A DNA stretch of 64,000 nucleotides from the NCBI GenBank assembly GCA_009733775.1, contig WOGZ01000112.1, positions 31,146 to 95,145 on the forward strand. The letters run 5' to 3'. Numbering within the stretch: position 1 is the stretch's first letter; each line of letters begins with the position of its first letter. This document shows, in pieces, positions 33,931 through 46,560 of the stretch. Below the pieces are notes generated by a model that was not told the DNA's origin, made no database searches, and worked only from the letters and a program-made list of their open reading frames with translations. A program made the translations under genes and the position numbers. This DNA comes from Alectoria sarmentosa. Lineage: Eukaryota > Ascomycota > Lecanoromycetes > Lecanorales > Parmeliaceae.

Positions 33931-36800
33931 TTTACTCTTTTTTTGAAAAAGCTTCTCGCATCTTCGTGAAATTTATTTATAAACGTTTTCGAAATCTACA
34001 TTTCATATTAACATTTCAATTCTCGATTAAAAGAAAATTTTATATTTATTTTCTTAAATCTTAATTATTTACGCGTCTTTTAACGAGAACGATATAATTT
34101 AAAATAAACATTTTAAAAAGTTAACATAAATTCGATATTAATAAATGTTAATTTTTTATTCAAATAATCTTTTTTACACGTTTCTAATTTTCAAAAAATT
34201 AAATAATAAAATTGTAAACGATAAAATATTAATATTATTAATTGTTAAAAAATTATTTAAAGACGTAATGTTTATTAAAAAAAATAGAAAAATTTTCGAA
34301 TTTCTTATTAATAAAATATCTTTGAATTTTTTTTTCAATTAATTAAAAAATAAATTTAAACGTAACTTTATTAAAAGAATTTATTAAAATCGATGTTATA
34401 TTTGATAATAATGAACTTGCGAAAGTTTTTAATAAAGATAAATCTGCGAAAGTTTTTACGATAATAATTTTATAAATCGCGATTGACCTTAATAAAGATA
34501 AGATTACGAAAGTTTTTACGATAACAATTTCGAAAGAAAATGATATTGACAATATTGATTAATCGATTAATTATAAATTAATGTATTTTTTATTTTTCTT
34601 ATCTGAGAACGTTTCGTCGCGAATATCGTCGTTATTAAATAATTTTTCGTTATTTAATTATCAATTATCGATTTAAACGTTCAAATTTAAAATAAATAAA
34701 TTATTTTTCGAATAAAAAAAAACGCGAATTACGAGAAATGAATATTTTTTTTAAAAGAATTCGCATATTTTATTTATAAGATTTAACATTTTATTTATAA
34801 CGATCGTATATTTCTTCGAAAAAGCTTTAATGCTCGCTAAAACGTTTTTCGCATTTTTAACTTTTATAACTTTCGTGTTTAAATGATTATTTAAGGTTTT
34901 TATAATTTTTAATAAACGTTATACGATTAATAATCGTTTTTATAATAAATTAATTATCGAATATATATTTTTAATCGCATTTATTAAACGAAGAAATTTC
35001 ATTTTTGCTCTTTTTAGCTTTTAACGCAGTTTCGCATTTTTGTAACGCAACTTTATATTCTTTTTCTTTTATTTTATCTTTTTATTCGATAAAAGTTTTT
35101 CATTTTTATTCGATTCGTACTTATTTATTAATATTATAAACTTTTTTTACGATGTTTTCATCGTTAAATAAATATTATTATCATTAAATCGTCGTTTCTC
35201 TTTTTCGTTTTCGTTTTTCGAAATAATGATATTTTTTAATTTACGAACTTTAAAGTCTTTAAAAATTTTAACACATCGTTTAACTTTTTCTTTTTTTATT
35301 TAAGCGACGTTTTTGTTTAAATAAACGTATTTAACGTTATTTAAATAAAAGATTTTGATATTTAAATAAACGAATTCGATATTTAAATAAATAAGTTCGA
35401 TATTTAAGCAAATGAGTTCGATGTTTAAATAAATAAGAATATAATAAACGACTTTTTATAATAATAATCATTATTTTGTATATAATAAAAAATTTCTTTT
35501 GTGAAATCTTTTTTATTATTAATCTTTCTCGTATTAATAACGATTTTCTTAATATAATTATATATTACTTCTTTTATATCTTAAAGTTAATATTTATTAT
35601 AAACAATTTTATAAATTTATTAATTGCGAACTAAGAAAAATGTCTTTACGATTTTTTTTATTAACGTAATTTGATTTAAGATTTTTTTTGATAAATATAA
35701 TAAATCTTTTTTTAATCTTTTTTTTCGTCGAAAAATCTGTTTTTAACACGATTATAATTTATATATTTAAAAAATTTATTTTAAATAAAAACAAATAAAA
35801 ATTATCGTTTTTATTTAATATATAAGCGAAAAGTTTTCAATCGTAATAATATTCGCGTATTTGTGAATTTTTAATATTTCAACGTTTAATTTCGAATTTA
35901 AATATATTTATAATAAAAAATTTCGTCGTTTCGAATATTATATTGAAAATAAAATTTGAATAAACGATCGTTGAAAAGTTTTTATTAACAATAAAAATAA
36001 TTAAAATAATAACGATAATAAAGCGTGATTTTTTTAATGTAAATAATATCGTGTTAAAGTAATAATGTTTATTTTTCGATATTTTTTCTCTTAAATTAAT
36101 CACGAAAGAATTATTAATATTTATAATAATAAAAAATATCGATAATTGTTTAATGTGAATATTATCGCATAATTCGAATATATTTAATACGTGTTTTATA
36201 AATAAGATTTAAAAGTGTTAAAATTACGAATGTAAATTTAAAATAAAATTTCGAATTTTTATAATTCGAGCTTCGAATAAAGTTCGAATTTCGATTTTCG
36301 AAAAAATTTATAATGTTAATATAAAAGTAAACGTAAAATGTGTATAAAATAAATTATAATATGTTAATATAAAAGTAAACGCAAAATCGTATTCGATAAT
36401 AAAATTTCTTTCGATTAAGAAAGAATTTTTTGAATAATTTAAATATATTAACAAATTATTTAAAAAGTCTTTAATTAACAAAATCGAAATTTTCGAATTT
36501 CGAATAATATACTTCGTTTAACATTTAATTTAACGAATAATATAATTAAAATGCAATAATTTTTTAACTTTTTTATAATACGATTTTTTTTAATTCGAAA
36601 CATTTTTTATAAAAAAAAATTAATAATTTTTTTGAAATTTTTAATACGAAAAATTCTTTATAAGAAATAAATAATCTTTTTAAAATAATAAATAATTTTT
36701 TTGAAATCGAAATAAAAGCAATTTCTTCGCTTTTCGAAATCGAAATAAAAATAATTGTTTTTTAAAAAACATTTAAGTCTCTTTATTTTCGATATTTTTT
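33931..36800 (-). other. Element C 3' region of unknown content
   Basis: About 2.9 kb between the chromodomain and the 3' LTR, matching in position and length the unexplained region of B. It contains a 21-bp tandem repeat at 35340-35444, a near-duplicate of about 47 bp at 36311-36400 (GTTAATATAAAAGTAAACG twice), and plus-strand repeats CGAAAGTTTTTACGATAA near 34450-34530. A minus-strand stretch of about 34750-35080 is Lys/Ala/Leu-rich and coiled-coil-like (KVKNAKNVLASIKAFSKKY). No domain recognised. Confidence 0.45.
35340..35444. repeat. 21-bp tandem repeat, five units
   Basis: Five head-to-tail 21-base units with consensus TTTAAATAAATAAGTTCGATA. The length is a multiple of three and in one plus-strand phase would encode FK(Q/stop)TSSI-like heptads, so it may be part of a former repeat-bearing protein. 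Confidence 0.85.
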
Positions 36801-36809
36801 TATTAATTT

Positions 36810-36975
36810 TAAATTATATTTTTTATCGTAATTATTTATTAAATTTTTTATTTTAATTAAATTATCGACATTATATTAAACGTTATATATCGATTCTTTA
36901 TTTTTTCACTTGATGAGATATTAAATTATCGATTTTTTATTACGCGTTTTTTATTTTCGAAGATGCACGATTTAT
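36810..36975 (-). pseudogene. Element C chromodomain
   Basis: Minus strand: YLIK-stop-KNKESIYNV-stop-YNVDNL, then NLINNYDKKY, with stops at the Trp positions of the chromodomain core. It matches the B chromodomain at 24076-24275 in sequence and spacing. Confidence 0.72.
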
Positions 36976-37099
36976 TTGTTTATAAACTTTTTAATTTCGT
37001 ATAAATTTTTGACTTTTAAATTATTCTCGTTTATGATAAAAACTTATTTTTTTTATCTTAATTTATAATATAAATTTTTTTCTTTTAAAACGAGTTTTA

Positions 37100-39870
37100 A
37101 TATAATAATAAAAATTATCGAATATATTTTTTAAAGCTTGAAAAGATTTAATTTGTAAATCAATTTATCGTATTTGCAAAAAATCGTAAATGATTTAACT
37201 CTTTAATTGAAAAGCTTCGCGTTTTTCAATTTAAATAAATAATATTCTTTATATAACTTAATATAAACTTTATTATTAAACTTCATTTTTATAATTTTAT
37301 AATAATTATTATAACGTGTTTTTATATCGAATATCGCGAAAATAAGTGCGTTAACGACTTTTCGACGATTTTTACTTTAATTATCGATTATATTAATTTA
37401 ATTTTAAACGATCACGTCGAAAATATTAAATTCTTTATTTAATTTCATTTTATAAACAATTTCGTTCGAAAAATTTCTTATTTAAACGTTTATAAAATTA
37501 TTTAATATTTTTCGAAATTATACGAAAATTTTATTTTATAAAACGCATAAATTGTAAACAATGTGAAAACGTAATGCGATTTCAAAAATTTGATTAATTT
37601 TCTTCGATTAATCGTTTATTTAAAAATGATAAGTTATTAATATAAATAAATCGATATCGAGCGATTTAAAAATCGTTTTTTATAAATCAAATATGAATTT
37701 AAGATTTCGATTAAAAATAATCATTTTAAGAATTTTTCAATTGATGAAAACGAGAAGTAAAGTTTTTATTCATTTCGCGAATTTTTAAATATCTTTCTCG
37801 AACGTCGTAATAATTCTTTTATTAAATTTATTTATCAAAATCATCATTATATTAAATTTATTTTCAAAAAATAAAAGTCTTAAAATGAAATCAATGATTA
37901 TCGTATAAAAAAGTAGAGAAAATAATAAAATAAATTTAAGATTTTCGTAAAAAGCGTGTTTTTTCGTTTAATTTAATTAACATTTAAAATAATAAAAAAT
38001 ATAACGTTTAAAACGTTTAATTAAATATTTAAAATAATATAATTTCATAATTCGCTTATAAATATAATAAAATTCTTTATAATTATGCTTATCATAAATT
38101 AATTCGAAAACTTTCTATTTTAAATTTTTGAAAATATATAAACGTTTTCGATTATTATATTCATTTTAATAATAAATTAAATTTTCACGAAGAATAAATT
38201 ATATATTGAAAATTTTAATATATTTTTTCGATTCATTATTCTTAAATCGCTCTCTCTCAACTTTTAAAGATTTTAAAATCTTAAATTTTTTTTTATTTTT
38301 TTTATATATAATCGTAAATTTGAAATAATATTCTTTCGATATTCTTATGAAAGAAAAGTTATATACGAAAATGTTATTAAAAATTTCAATAACATTTAAA
38401 TTAAGTTTTTTTTTACGTTTACGTAAAAGTCTCGATAAAATATTCGAAACTATATTTTATTTTTTTAATCTTTATCGAATATCAAAATCAAATTGAAAAA
38501 CGTATTAAAAAGTTTTTATAAAACGAAGATTTATTTTATTTAAGAAAAAAAAGAAAAGAGTAATTTATCGTATAATATTCGTCGTTATAAAATAATTAAT
38601 AAAAATAATCATTTTCTTTTCGAAACGTTAATTCAACATATATAAAATTTTCTTTAAAGTTTATATTAAAATTACGACTTTTAATTTTATTAATTAATAA
38701 CGAAGTTTCGTCGCATTAAATAATTTGAATAAAAAAAGAATTAATTATATATTAATTTTTGAAAAAGAATTGTTTTAAGAATTTTTAAATATATAATATA
38801 TCATTATTTTAAATTTATATTTTTTCGATTTATTAAAATTGATATATGTTTGTTATTTAAAATTATAATAATGAAAAGACGTTTTTGTAATTAAAGCTTT
38901 TTATAACATTTTAAATAATTCAAATTTTTCATTAATGAACATGATTTTCGTGATTTTAAAAAAAAAAATTGACGTTTATTAATAATAAAAAATCGTTTAA
39001 AAAGTTTCGTTTTTAAATATTATAAAAGTTTCGCAATTTATGCGAAATAATTAACGTTTTTATATAATTAATTCGTTATCTCGAAATAAATTTTAAAAGT
39101 TTTTAAAGTTTTTAAAAATCGCATTTCTTTAATAATAAATTCGAAATCATTAATTTTTTGTTCAAATAAAATAATTAATAAATAATTCAAATATAATTTT
39201 TTTAATTCGAAGATAATTTTAAAACGTGTAAAAAATGCGAAGATTATTTTTAAATATTCGAAATGTTCTTTTATAATATAAAAGAAAATTATAATATTAT
39301 TAATATAACATCTCGCGAAATAAAAATATAAACGTAAAAATTCGTTTATTTTTCTTTAAACGTAGAGGATAAAATTTTTAAATCTCATTATTACGATATT
39401 AAAATATTTGAATCTTTTATAAAATACGATAATGAAACGTTAACGATAATTTTTTTTAATTAAAAACATATAAAATTACTTATTATAATCGATTACGTTA
39501 ATAAAATTATATTGTTAAATAAAAATAATAATGTCTTTTTGAAACGAAATTGAATAATTATTTAAAATAATAATTTTATTTAATTTTCGAATATTTATAA
39601 TCACTTTTTCTTTTCATTTCGAAATTTTCTTTAAATTAATATAAACGATTTTATAAATTATAAAAATCGAAAAGACAAAAAATGTAAATTTTATTAATTA
39701 ATTTATTTTCTTTTATAAATGCATTTTATTAAATTTTTCATTTATCAATTTTTTAACTTTCGAAGTTAAAGAATAAACTTTATTTTCGAATTTAATAAAC
39801 GAGAATTATTAGTTATTAATAATAAATATTTATAATTATTCGAATTTCGATAAATTAATAATATTTTTAA
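37100..39870 (-). pseudogene. Element C pol (RT, RNase H, integrase)
   Basis: Minus strand. The RT N-terminal part near 39800 shares KMHL and the following bases with B 14020-14160. The catalytic box reads YINNI (from YIDDI) at 39293-39307. RNase H at about 38880-38460: SFHYYNFK, QTYINFNKSKKYKFKIMIYY, then LRY-stop-LIKLKV and EKKMIIFINYFITTNIIR. Integrase is mostly unreadable, but its C-terminal block KMKFNNKVYIKLYKEYYLFK and NAKLFN at about 37330-37210 matches B 16500-16600 closely. Confidence 0.82.
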
Positions 39871-39879
39871 TATTTTTAT

Positions 39880-42089
39880 TTATATATTCATTTTATTTTA
39901 TTTTTTAATATTAATTTTTTCTTTTCGAATCGATTTCGATTACGATTACGATCACGATTATATTCACGCTCTTTATTATTTTCACGATCACGAATTTTCT
40001 TACGAATATTCTTTTATTGAAATTTCTTTTATTAATAAATATGATATTACAACTTTTTGCGATTATTAAGTTTTTTTATAAATTAATATAAAATAATATA
40101 AAAAGTAAACGATAATATAAAAATTTAAAATTCGACGTTTAAATGATTTTAAATTCAAATAATTTAAATATATTCGTTTATGATATTTATTTAAATTGCA
40201 TATTTAAATACGTTTTAAATATAATTAATTAAGTTTCGTTTATTATTAACGTTTATTATAATATAAACTTATTTAATAAATTAACTTAATGTTAAAAACA
40301 TCGAAATTTTGAATCTTTCTTATAAACGAGTAAATTTTTTTTTTAAATCTCGTTTGTAATTGCATTATGACATTTTTCTCATTTTGAAAAAAAATGTTTA
40401 ATTATCAAAAAAGTGTCGTTTTATAAAGATAAGTAAAAAGATTTATTTATATAATATTCCCTTTTTTGATTATAACGTAATCTTTTATTTATCGATAAAA
40501 TAAATATATTTTTCGATATATATTTTCTTTATTTATAAAAACAATATTATCGATATTATAAAATTCTTTTAAATTTAAATAAAAAAATCTCAAATCGAAA
40601 GCACGAAAACTATTTTCAAAATTTTCTTAATTTTCTTAAATTTATTTAAAAGATTTTTAAGATTTTTATAATTCGAAAAAATTTGTCAAATCGAATATAA
40701 ATTAAAGATTATTTAAGATAATTTATATAGTTTATAATATTATTTATCACATAATAAAATTTATTTTTAAAAAAGTAAAAAATAAAAATTGTTACGTTTT
40801 TGTTAAGAGAATCGTTATATTGTCATGTTGTCAAGCTTATTGTATCTATTTAACAAACGATACCTTGTCAAATTTATAACTTAATAAAAAGTTGATAAAT
40901 AACCAATTTTCATAAAAGAATCGATCAACTTACAATCACTCAAAATATAACCTTTCTGATATATCACATTGCCGACATTATTATGTCGTCAATTATAAGC
41001 ATATCGTTTATCATGAACTTGGCAAGCATCTTATAGTCAATCAATCGTATTTTTAACAGTTTTCGACTCTTAAAAAGATTAAAAAAACAAAGATTCAATC
41101 GTATTTCTTTATTCGAAATTCTTTAATTAATCTTAAATAAAAATTCGATTGTTATCGAGATTAAGAAAATCGATATTAAAAAAATTACGAAATTCGTTAA
41201 AATGATTATTACTTTTAATCATTTTATCAAAGATAACTTTTTTAAACGAAAAAAAAGAGAATCTCAAATCGTTAAAAATAAAAATAAATAAAGAAAATGA
41301 TTTGATTTTCCGAATTGTCGACGAGAAAAATAAAAATAAAATAAAACGTTTTAATGTGAATGTAAATTAACGTCGTTCTTTTTTCTTTTGAAAAATCGGA
41401 TTTCTTATATTAAAAATAATCGTTTCGATAAGATGAATTAATTTAAATGTGAAATCGTTATTAAATAAATTCTCGAAAATTCCTTTAATAAAATAAACAA
41501 ATTTAAATATAAAATCGTTATTAAATAAATTTTTAAAAATTTCTTCACTTTTTAATGAAACGATTATTTTTTAAATAATTGCTTTGATAAATGAGATAAT
41601 AAAAGAAATATAAAACGTGAATCTCGTTAACGATAAATCTTGTAATCAACGAAAAATAAATGTGTCTTTGTTAAAGATAACGAATATAATTCGTAAATGA
41701 AGTTTGCTAATCGCTTAATTAGAAAATTAAAAAAATAATTTAATGAAATTAAATCGAACTCGTACACGTTCGTCTTTAATAATAATTTTGATATTTTTAA
41801 AAATAAACGGCGAACGAAAATTGTTTCATATAATGTGATTTACAAATTAACGATTTTTCTCGTTTAACAAATTTGCGTAAAAATAATCATTAATAAGAAA
41901 ATTTTTTAATTAAAAAGTAAATACAATTATTTTACGATTAACGAGATTAATGAAAAAAATTACTTTAAAAGTTTCGTTAATAAATCGTGTAAATATTTTA
42001 ATATAATATTTTTAATGTGTAAAAAGAATTTTATTAATATAAAGTAAACTTTTAATAATATTAAATGTAATTTTAATATTATTATTAAA
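39880..42089 (-). pseudogene. Element C leader and gag, with inserted solo LTR
   Basis: Reverse-complement homology to B 4850-6400 runs through this interval, including paired copies of TTATTTAATAACGATTT. The gag end encodes a charged run on the minus strand (RDRENNKEREYNRDRNRNRN, about 39940-40010). The homology is interrupted at 40801-41058 by an LTR-family insertion. After the charged run the sequence changes to the protease-RT linker, so the end of gag and the protease were deleted. Confidence 0.65.
40801..41058 (+). repeat. Solo LTR in element C (A/E-related family)
   Basis: 258 bp, TGTTAAGA to TTTTTAACA, flanked by the duplication GTTTT (40796-40800, 41059-41063). The empty site is seen in B near 5536, where GTCGAAAACGC is uninterrupted, which proves the insertion and fixes its borders. 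It shares the core TTGTCAAATTTATAACTTAA with the E and A LTRs. Confidence 0.93.
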
Positions 42090-42263
42090 TGTTATATTTC
42101 TCGAAAAAAAGCGTTTTTATAATAAAAATTAAAAAGAAAAACGAGTTACGAATAATAACGAATTATAAATATAATAATAATTATTGAGAAAAGTTATCGA
42201 AAGAAAAATTTGTTTTATAAATATAACATTAATATTAAGCTTTTTATTAAGCTTTTTTTAACA
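42090..42263 (-). repeat. Element C LTR, 5' copy
   Basis: 174 bp, plus-strand reading TGTTATAT to TTTTTTAACA. Partner of 33757-33930. Confidence 0.9.
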
Positions 42264-43250
42264 AATTTTTTTTATTAAAAAATTAATAAACTTATTTCAT
42301 TTATTTTTTCGAATTAAATTATAATAACGAATAAACATTAATATTAATAAGTTTTATATTTATAATATTAATAAAATGTTTTATTATACGCTTTAACGAT
42401 AATTTATTTTTAATTTAAAATTAAAATTTCTCGATAATAACGCGAAATCGTGACTTGTTCGTTTTAAAAACGTAATATTTTTATAACGAATTTATAACGT
42501 TATCGTCGATTTTTCGTATTATTAATAAATGTTTTTCGATTCATTTTTTTCGTAAAATTTAAATAATTGCGTAAATATTAATTATATTAAAATTATTACA
42601 ATAATTTTTTTTTTAATAATGCAAAAATAATATTAAATGAAATTGATTTTTATCATTTTTAAAAATAATCGTTAATAAAACTTAATTAATTTATAAATTT
42701 ACGCTTTTAAGTCACGAAAGTTTTAAAATTAAATTATATTTTAATGCGAATAAAATACGAGTTCGTAAACGTTTTTATCACGATTTTATTTAATATAAAA
42801 TTAAAACCTTTTTTCGAAATTTTTATTTTTCATTATTTAATAATTTAATTAAATAAAAATTAATGAAAATACGATAATATTTAAATAATTTATTAACGAT
42901 TTAATTCTTTATATATAATCGATTTACATTTATATTAAATAAAGTACGCGCTCGAATATTAAAAATATTAACATTTATTTTTATAAAAATCTTATTTTTT
43001 AATTATTTTATTGCATTATACTATAATTCGATATTAAAAAAACGTTTATATTATATTCTTTTTTGCGATTTAATTTTACTTTAACATCGTTAAAAAAAAT
43101 TAAAATTAATATGTTATTATTTATCAAAATTTTATTATTAATCGTTATAATTTTAGCTTATAACTTTATTTAATTCAATTAAGTTTAACGCGATTTAACG
43201 TTATTTATAAATTTAATTTTATAATTTATATTACTTTTATATAATTATTA
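42264..43250. other. Unassigned AT-rich segment
   Basis: Between C and F. If C and F both inserted into J, this should be the gag/protease side of J on the minus strand, but I cannot read a domain in it. Confidence 0.35.
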
Positions 43251-43255
43251 TTTCG

Positions 43256-43412
43256 TGTTATGTGCTTAATAGAAAAAAAGCGAAAAAGACGAAGATAAGC
43301 TCTTAATAGAAAATTAAATAAATAATATTAAATAATAAATTTCTCGATAGCTTTTAAACAATCAATCACATATTTAAAAAAAATTATTATGATAATTAAA
43401 GCTCTTATAATA
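43256..43412 (+). repeat. Element F 5' LTR
   Basis: 157 bp starting TGTTATGTGC. Shares TTCTCGATAGCTTTTAAACA with 62468-62625. The 3' end does not show CA, so the border is accurate only to a few bases. Confidence 0.82.
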
Positions 43413-44537
43413 AAAATAACAATATCGAATTTGTTTTAATAAAGCATTATTTAATTGTATATTAAATATTATATAATCGATATATTAATAATTTTTATTA
43501 TATTAAAAATCTAATTTTTAAAAATCGTTTTCATTATTTACGTTATTAAATTAACGTTATCACGTTTATCGAAAGATTTTATTAACATTGTTTATTAAAT
43601 TCGAGAATTTTTTATAATTATAAATCGTATTTATTTTTACGAAATTTCTATATTTATTAATTATTTAATTAATTACATAATCGAAAATTATCATCCTTCG
43701 TCGAAATAATAAACTTTTGAATCGTTTAAATATTTTAAAATCTCATCGATCGAACTTTTTACTTTTTTATACGATTAATTTATCAATTTATTTATCTTTC
43801 GTAAAACAATTAAAGTCTTTGAAAATAAAACTTACAATTTTCGAAAGCAATTTCTTTTTATTTAATACTTTCGAAATCGAGATTCTTTTTTTATAAAAAT
43901 TACGCTCTCGTTTATTTCATTAATAACTACTTTTTTAAATTGATTAAAAGACTTTTTTAACGATTTTATTATAAAAGCTACGTTTATCGAGAAAGTAATT
44001 TATAAAAAATCGATTAATTTAAATATATCGACGTTAAAAATTAATTTTAATAAAATATAAGTTTTATATAATAATAATGAATTGCTTTATAAAAATTGCT
44101 ACGAAGCTTTTTTAATTAATTAAACTCTTTTAAATTATTAAATATTTAAATTTCATTAACAATAACAATCTTAATAAAATAATTGCTTTTAATTAACATA
44201 AATGAAATTTAAATGAATTAAGATTCTTCGATTTTAATTATAATAATAAGTTTATAAATACGAAATTCTCAATCGAGTATATAAATAAAAAAACATATTT
44301 TCGAAATAGATATTTATTTATAAAACGAATAAAAAATCTTATTGTTATTAAAAAAGCTATTTTAATATAAGAAAACCTATAAATGAATTTACGAAATATC
44401 GCATTTACATAATAAATCGCAAAGATTTCCGTTATCAAGAAATGAATTATCACTTTTAATAAAAAAGTCGAAAAATAAATTATTTTATTAATTGTTAAAT
44501 TTAAAGAATTTATTGCGATAATTATTAATATTATATT
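43413..44537 (+). pseudogene. Element F leader and first part of gag
   Basis: Leader and gag up to the insertion of G. The stretch 44250-44450 aligns base by base with 1-240 in element E, so it is the same part of gag. The minus-strand open frame 44238-44453 is antisense; its E equivalent at 39-242 is too, which shows that both come from one conserved gag sequence. Confidence 0.6.
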
Positions 44538-44767
44538 TGTTAAAAACTATATATTGAACTTAAATAGCATTTATATATAATTTAAATAAAATATTAATTA
44601 TGTTATATTATAAGTATATGCTGGGGTTCAAAAATATGTGAACGTTAAAACTCGACGTTAGCGCGCTATCGACGTTGAGTGCGTCAAATCACGTTAAACT
44701 TAATCGAATTAAGAATCGAAAGATCGTATTAAAAAGATAAATAAAAAGATAAGCTAAAATTATAACA
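44538..44767 (-). repeat. Element G LTR, 3' copy
   Basis: 230 bp, plus-strand reading TGTTAAAA to TTATAACA. Contains an imperfect inverted repeat at about 44653-44684 (CTCGACGTTAGCGCGCTA with ATCGACGTTGAG), the most CpG-rich spot of the element and conserved in the other LTR. Confidence 0.94.
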
Positions 44768-45299
44768 TTACCTTCTTTTTTAAATTCGTCATATTTTTAT
44801 AACGAAATAATAATTGCTTTACTTTGAAACTTCATTAATGTTATATAAATTAACGATGTTTTATATAAAATTGAGATCACCTTCTCAATTATGAAAATTC
44901 AACTTATTAATTTTAATTTAATTCTTTTAAACGAGTATACGAGGGTCATTTATTAATATAATAATTAAAGATTTTCATTTTTTAAATATTATAAAAGACG
45001 AATATAATTCTAATTTATTCGAATTCGAGTAATGAAAATTCGTTATCAAATTTAAATAGTTAATTATATAAATATATGAATATTATTTAAAATCGTCAAT
45101 ATATTCAATTTATTTAAATTTATATATAAAACATTTCTTTTCTTTCGTGATGAGATTTTTTCTTCATTTATCGACTTAAGAGTTAATAACTTTATCGACG
45201 AAGTAATTTATTCTTTTCTCGTCGATGTTTAGAAAAGAAAAGAGCGATTTTACTTATTTTGATAATGAATCATTATTATTCAAATATAACAATCATGAG

Positions 45300-46560
45300 T
45301 GAAAAATAAAAAAAATGTTTATTTTTTTTAATAAATTCAATTCGTATATTATATTATTAATAACTCTCGTTATTTTATAAAAACTCATATTTTTGTGATT
45401 TAACGATTTACTCAATCGATTTATTTTAATATTTTTAATATTTAACATTATCATATCTCTCTTTTTAAATTAAAATGCTAATAATTGATAACGATTCATT
45501 TATTTTAACATCAATGTTTATGATCATTTAAATTTTTCTTTAAAAAAAAATCGTAAATTCTTCATTTTTTTGATAAACTTGTCAACGATAATCATTTCTC
45601 TTTTAAATTTTTAATTAAAATTAATGTCTCATAACGTTAATAATTCAAAGTCGCTTTTTAACATATATTTTTTGATAATCAAAAATGAAAAAATTTCAAT
45701 AAAAATATTCTTATTAAAGTTAATCTCGAATTTAACAATTAATAAAAAATCGATTTAATTATTTTAATTGTGATTAACGTAAATACGAAGATACTACTTT
45801 AAAATTACATTAACGCTTTTTATTTAATTATTCGTTTCAAAATGAAACGTTAAAAATAACTTTGATTTAATATTAATGCGTTAACAAAATCTTTTTCAAA
45901 AATAAACGATGAATTAAATTTCACGATTTGATATAATAATGATCGAATAACCTTTTTTTCGTCAAATTTATTCAATGAAAATTTATATTAATACTTCAAC
46001 TTTTAAAGAGTCAAAAAAAACAAATTTCTTTTTTTTAAATAATTTATTCACGATAATTATTATATACTCGAATTTACGATTAAATTTAAAATAAATAAAT
46101 AATAAAATGATAAAGTTTATAAAAATGTTTTATTAATATCGATTCGAAATTGAAAATGATTTAAAAAAACCTTATTTACCTTTTTTGTAAATCTTCGATC
46201 TCTTATATATATAATTATTTTTCATATATCGAATTATCGTATCGATTATCTTTAATTAATAATAATAATAATTCACTTTGTTATAAATCGATAATTTTTT
46301 TATATGTTCGTTTAATGAGAACTCGTAAATATACTTAATAATTTTAATTTTGAGTTTAAAATAATTTGAAACGTATAATCGAGAATTAATATAAAACATT
46401 TAATTATAAATTTCGCAATCGTTCAATTTTAATCTTATTTCCTCTTTTATCAAATTATAAAAGATTTTAAATTAATTAACGATCTTTATCGTCATGATGC
46501 GTTATATAACATTATTTTTCTCATATTCTTTTTTCATCGCAATTAATAAATTAAATGTTA
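45300..46560 (-). pseudogene. Element G integrase
   Basis: Minus strand. The core near 46030-45830 reads FIILLFIYFKFNRKFEYIII then ISNREI, IVYFWKKIC-stop-RINIKSK and FHFETNE-stop-LK, i.e. the integrase core with its second acidic site and the FHPETDG-type motif, partly mutated. LKKYL-stop-VYVNYN-stop-NNWVDFL follows (about 45800-45740). This order is the classic gypsy integrase. The part from 45600 to 44768 has no recognisable domain. Confidence 0.87.

Larger units (their letters stand above)
33757..42263 (-). mobile_element. Element C: chromodomain Ty3/gypsy, minus strand, relative of B
   Basis: Two 174-bp direct repeats (33757-33930, 42090-42263). On the minus strand the order is leader and gag (about 42089-39900), RT, RNase H, integrase, chromodomain, and 2.9 kb of unassigned sequence. 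Leader and gag match B 5050-6400. The coding part jumps from the end of gag straight to sequence matching B about 13850, so the protease interval is missing. The flanks (AAAAG left, AATTT right) do not form a target duplication. Confidence 0.85.

Noticed and set aside
40821..40963. A shorter reading of the solo LTR in C with duplication TATAT
   Set aside because: Comparison with the empty site in B gives 40801-41058 with GTTTT and TG..CA ends, which explains the sequence fully.
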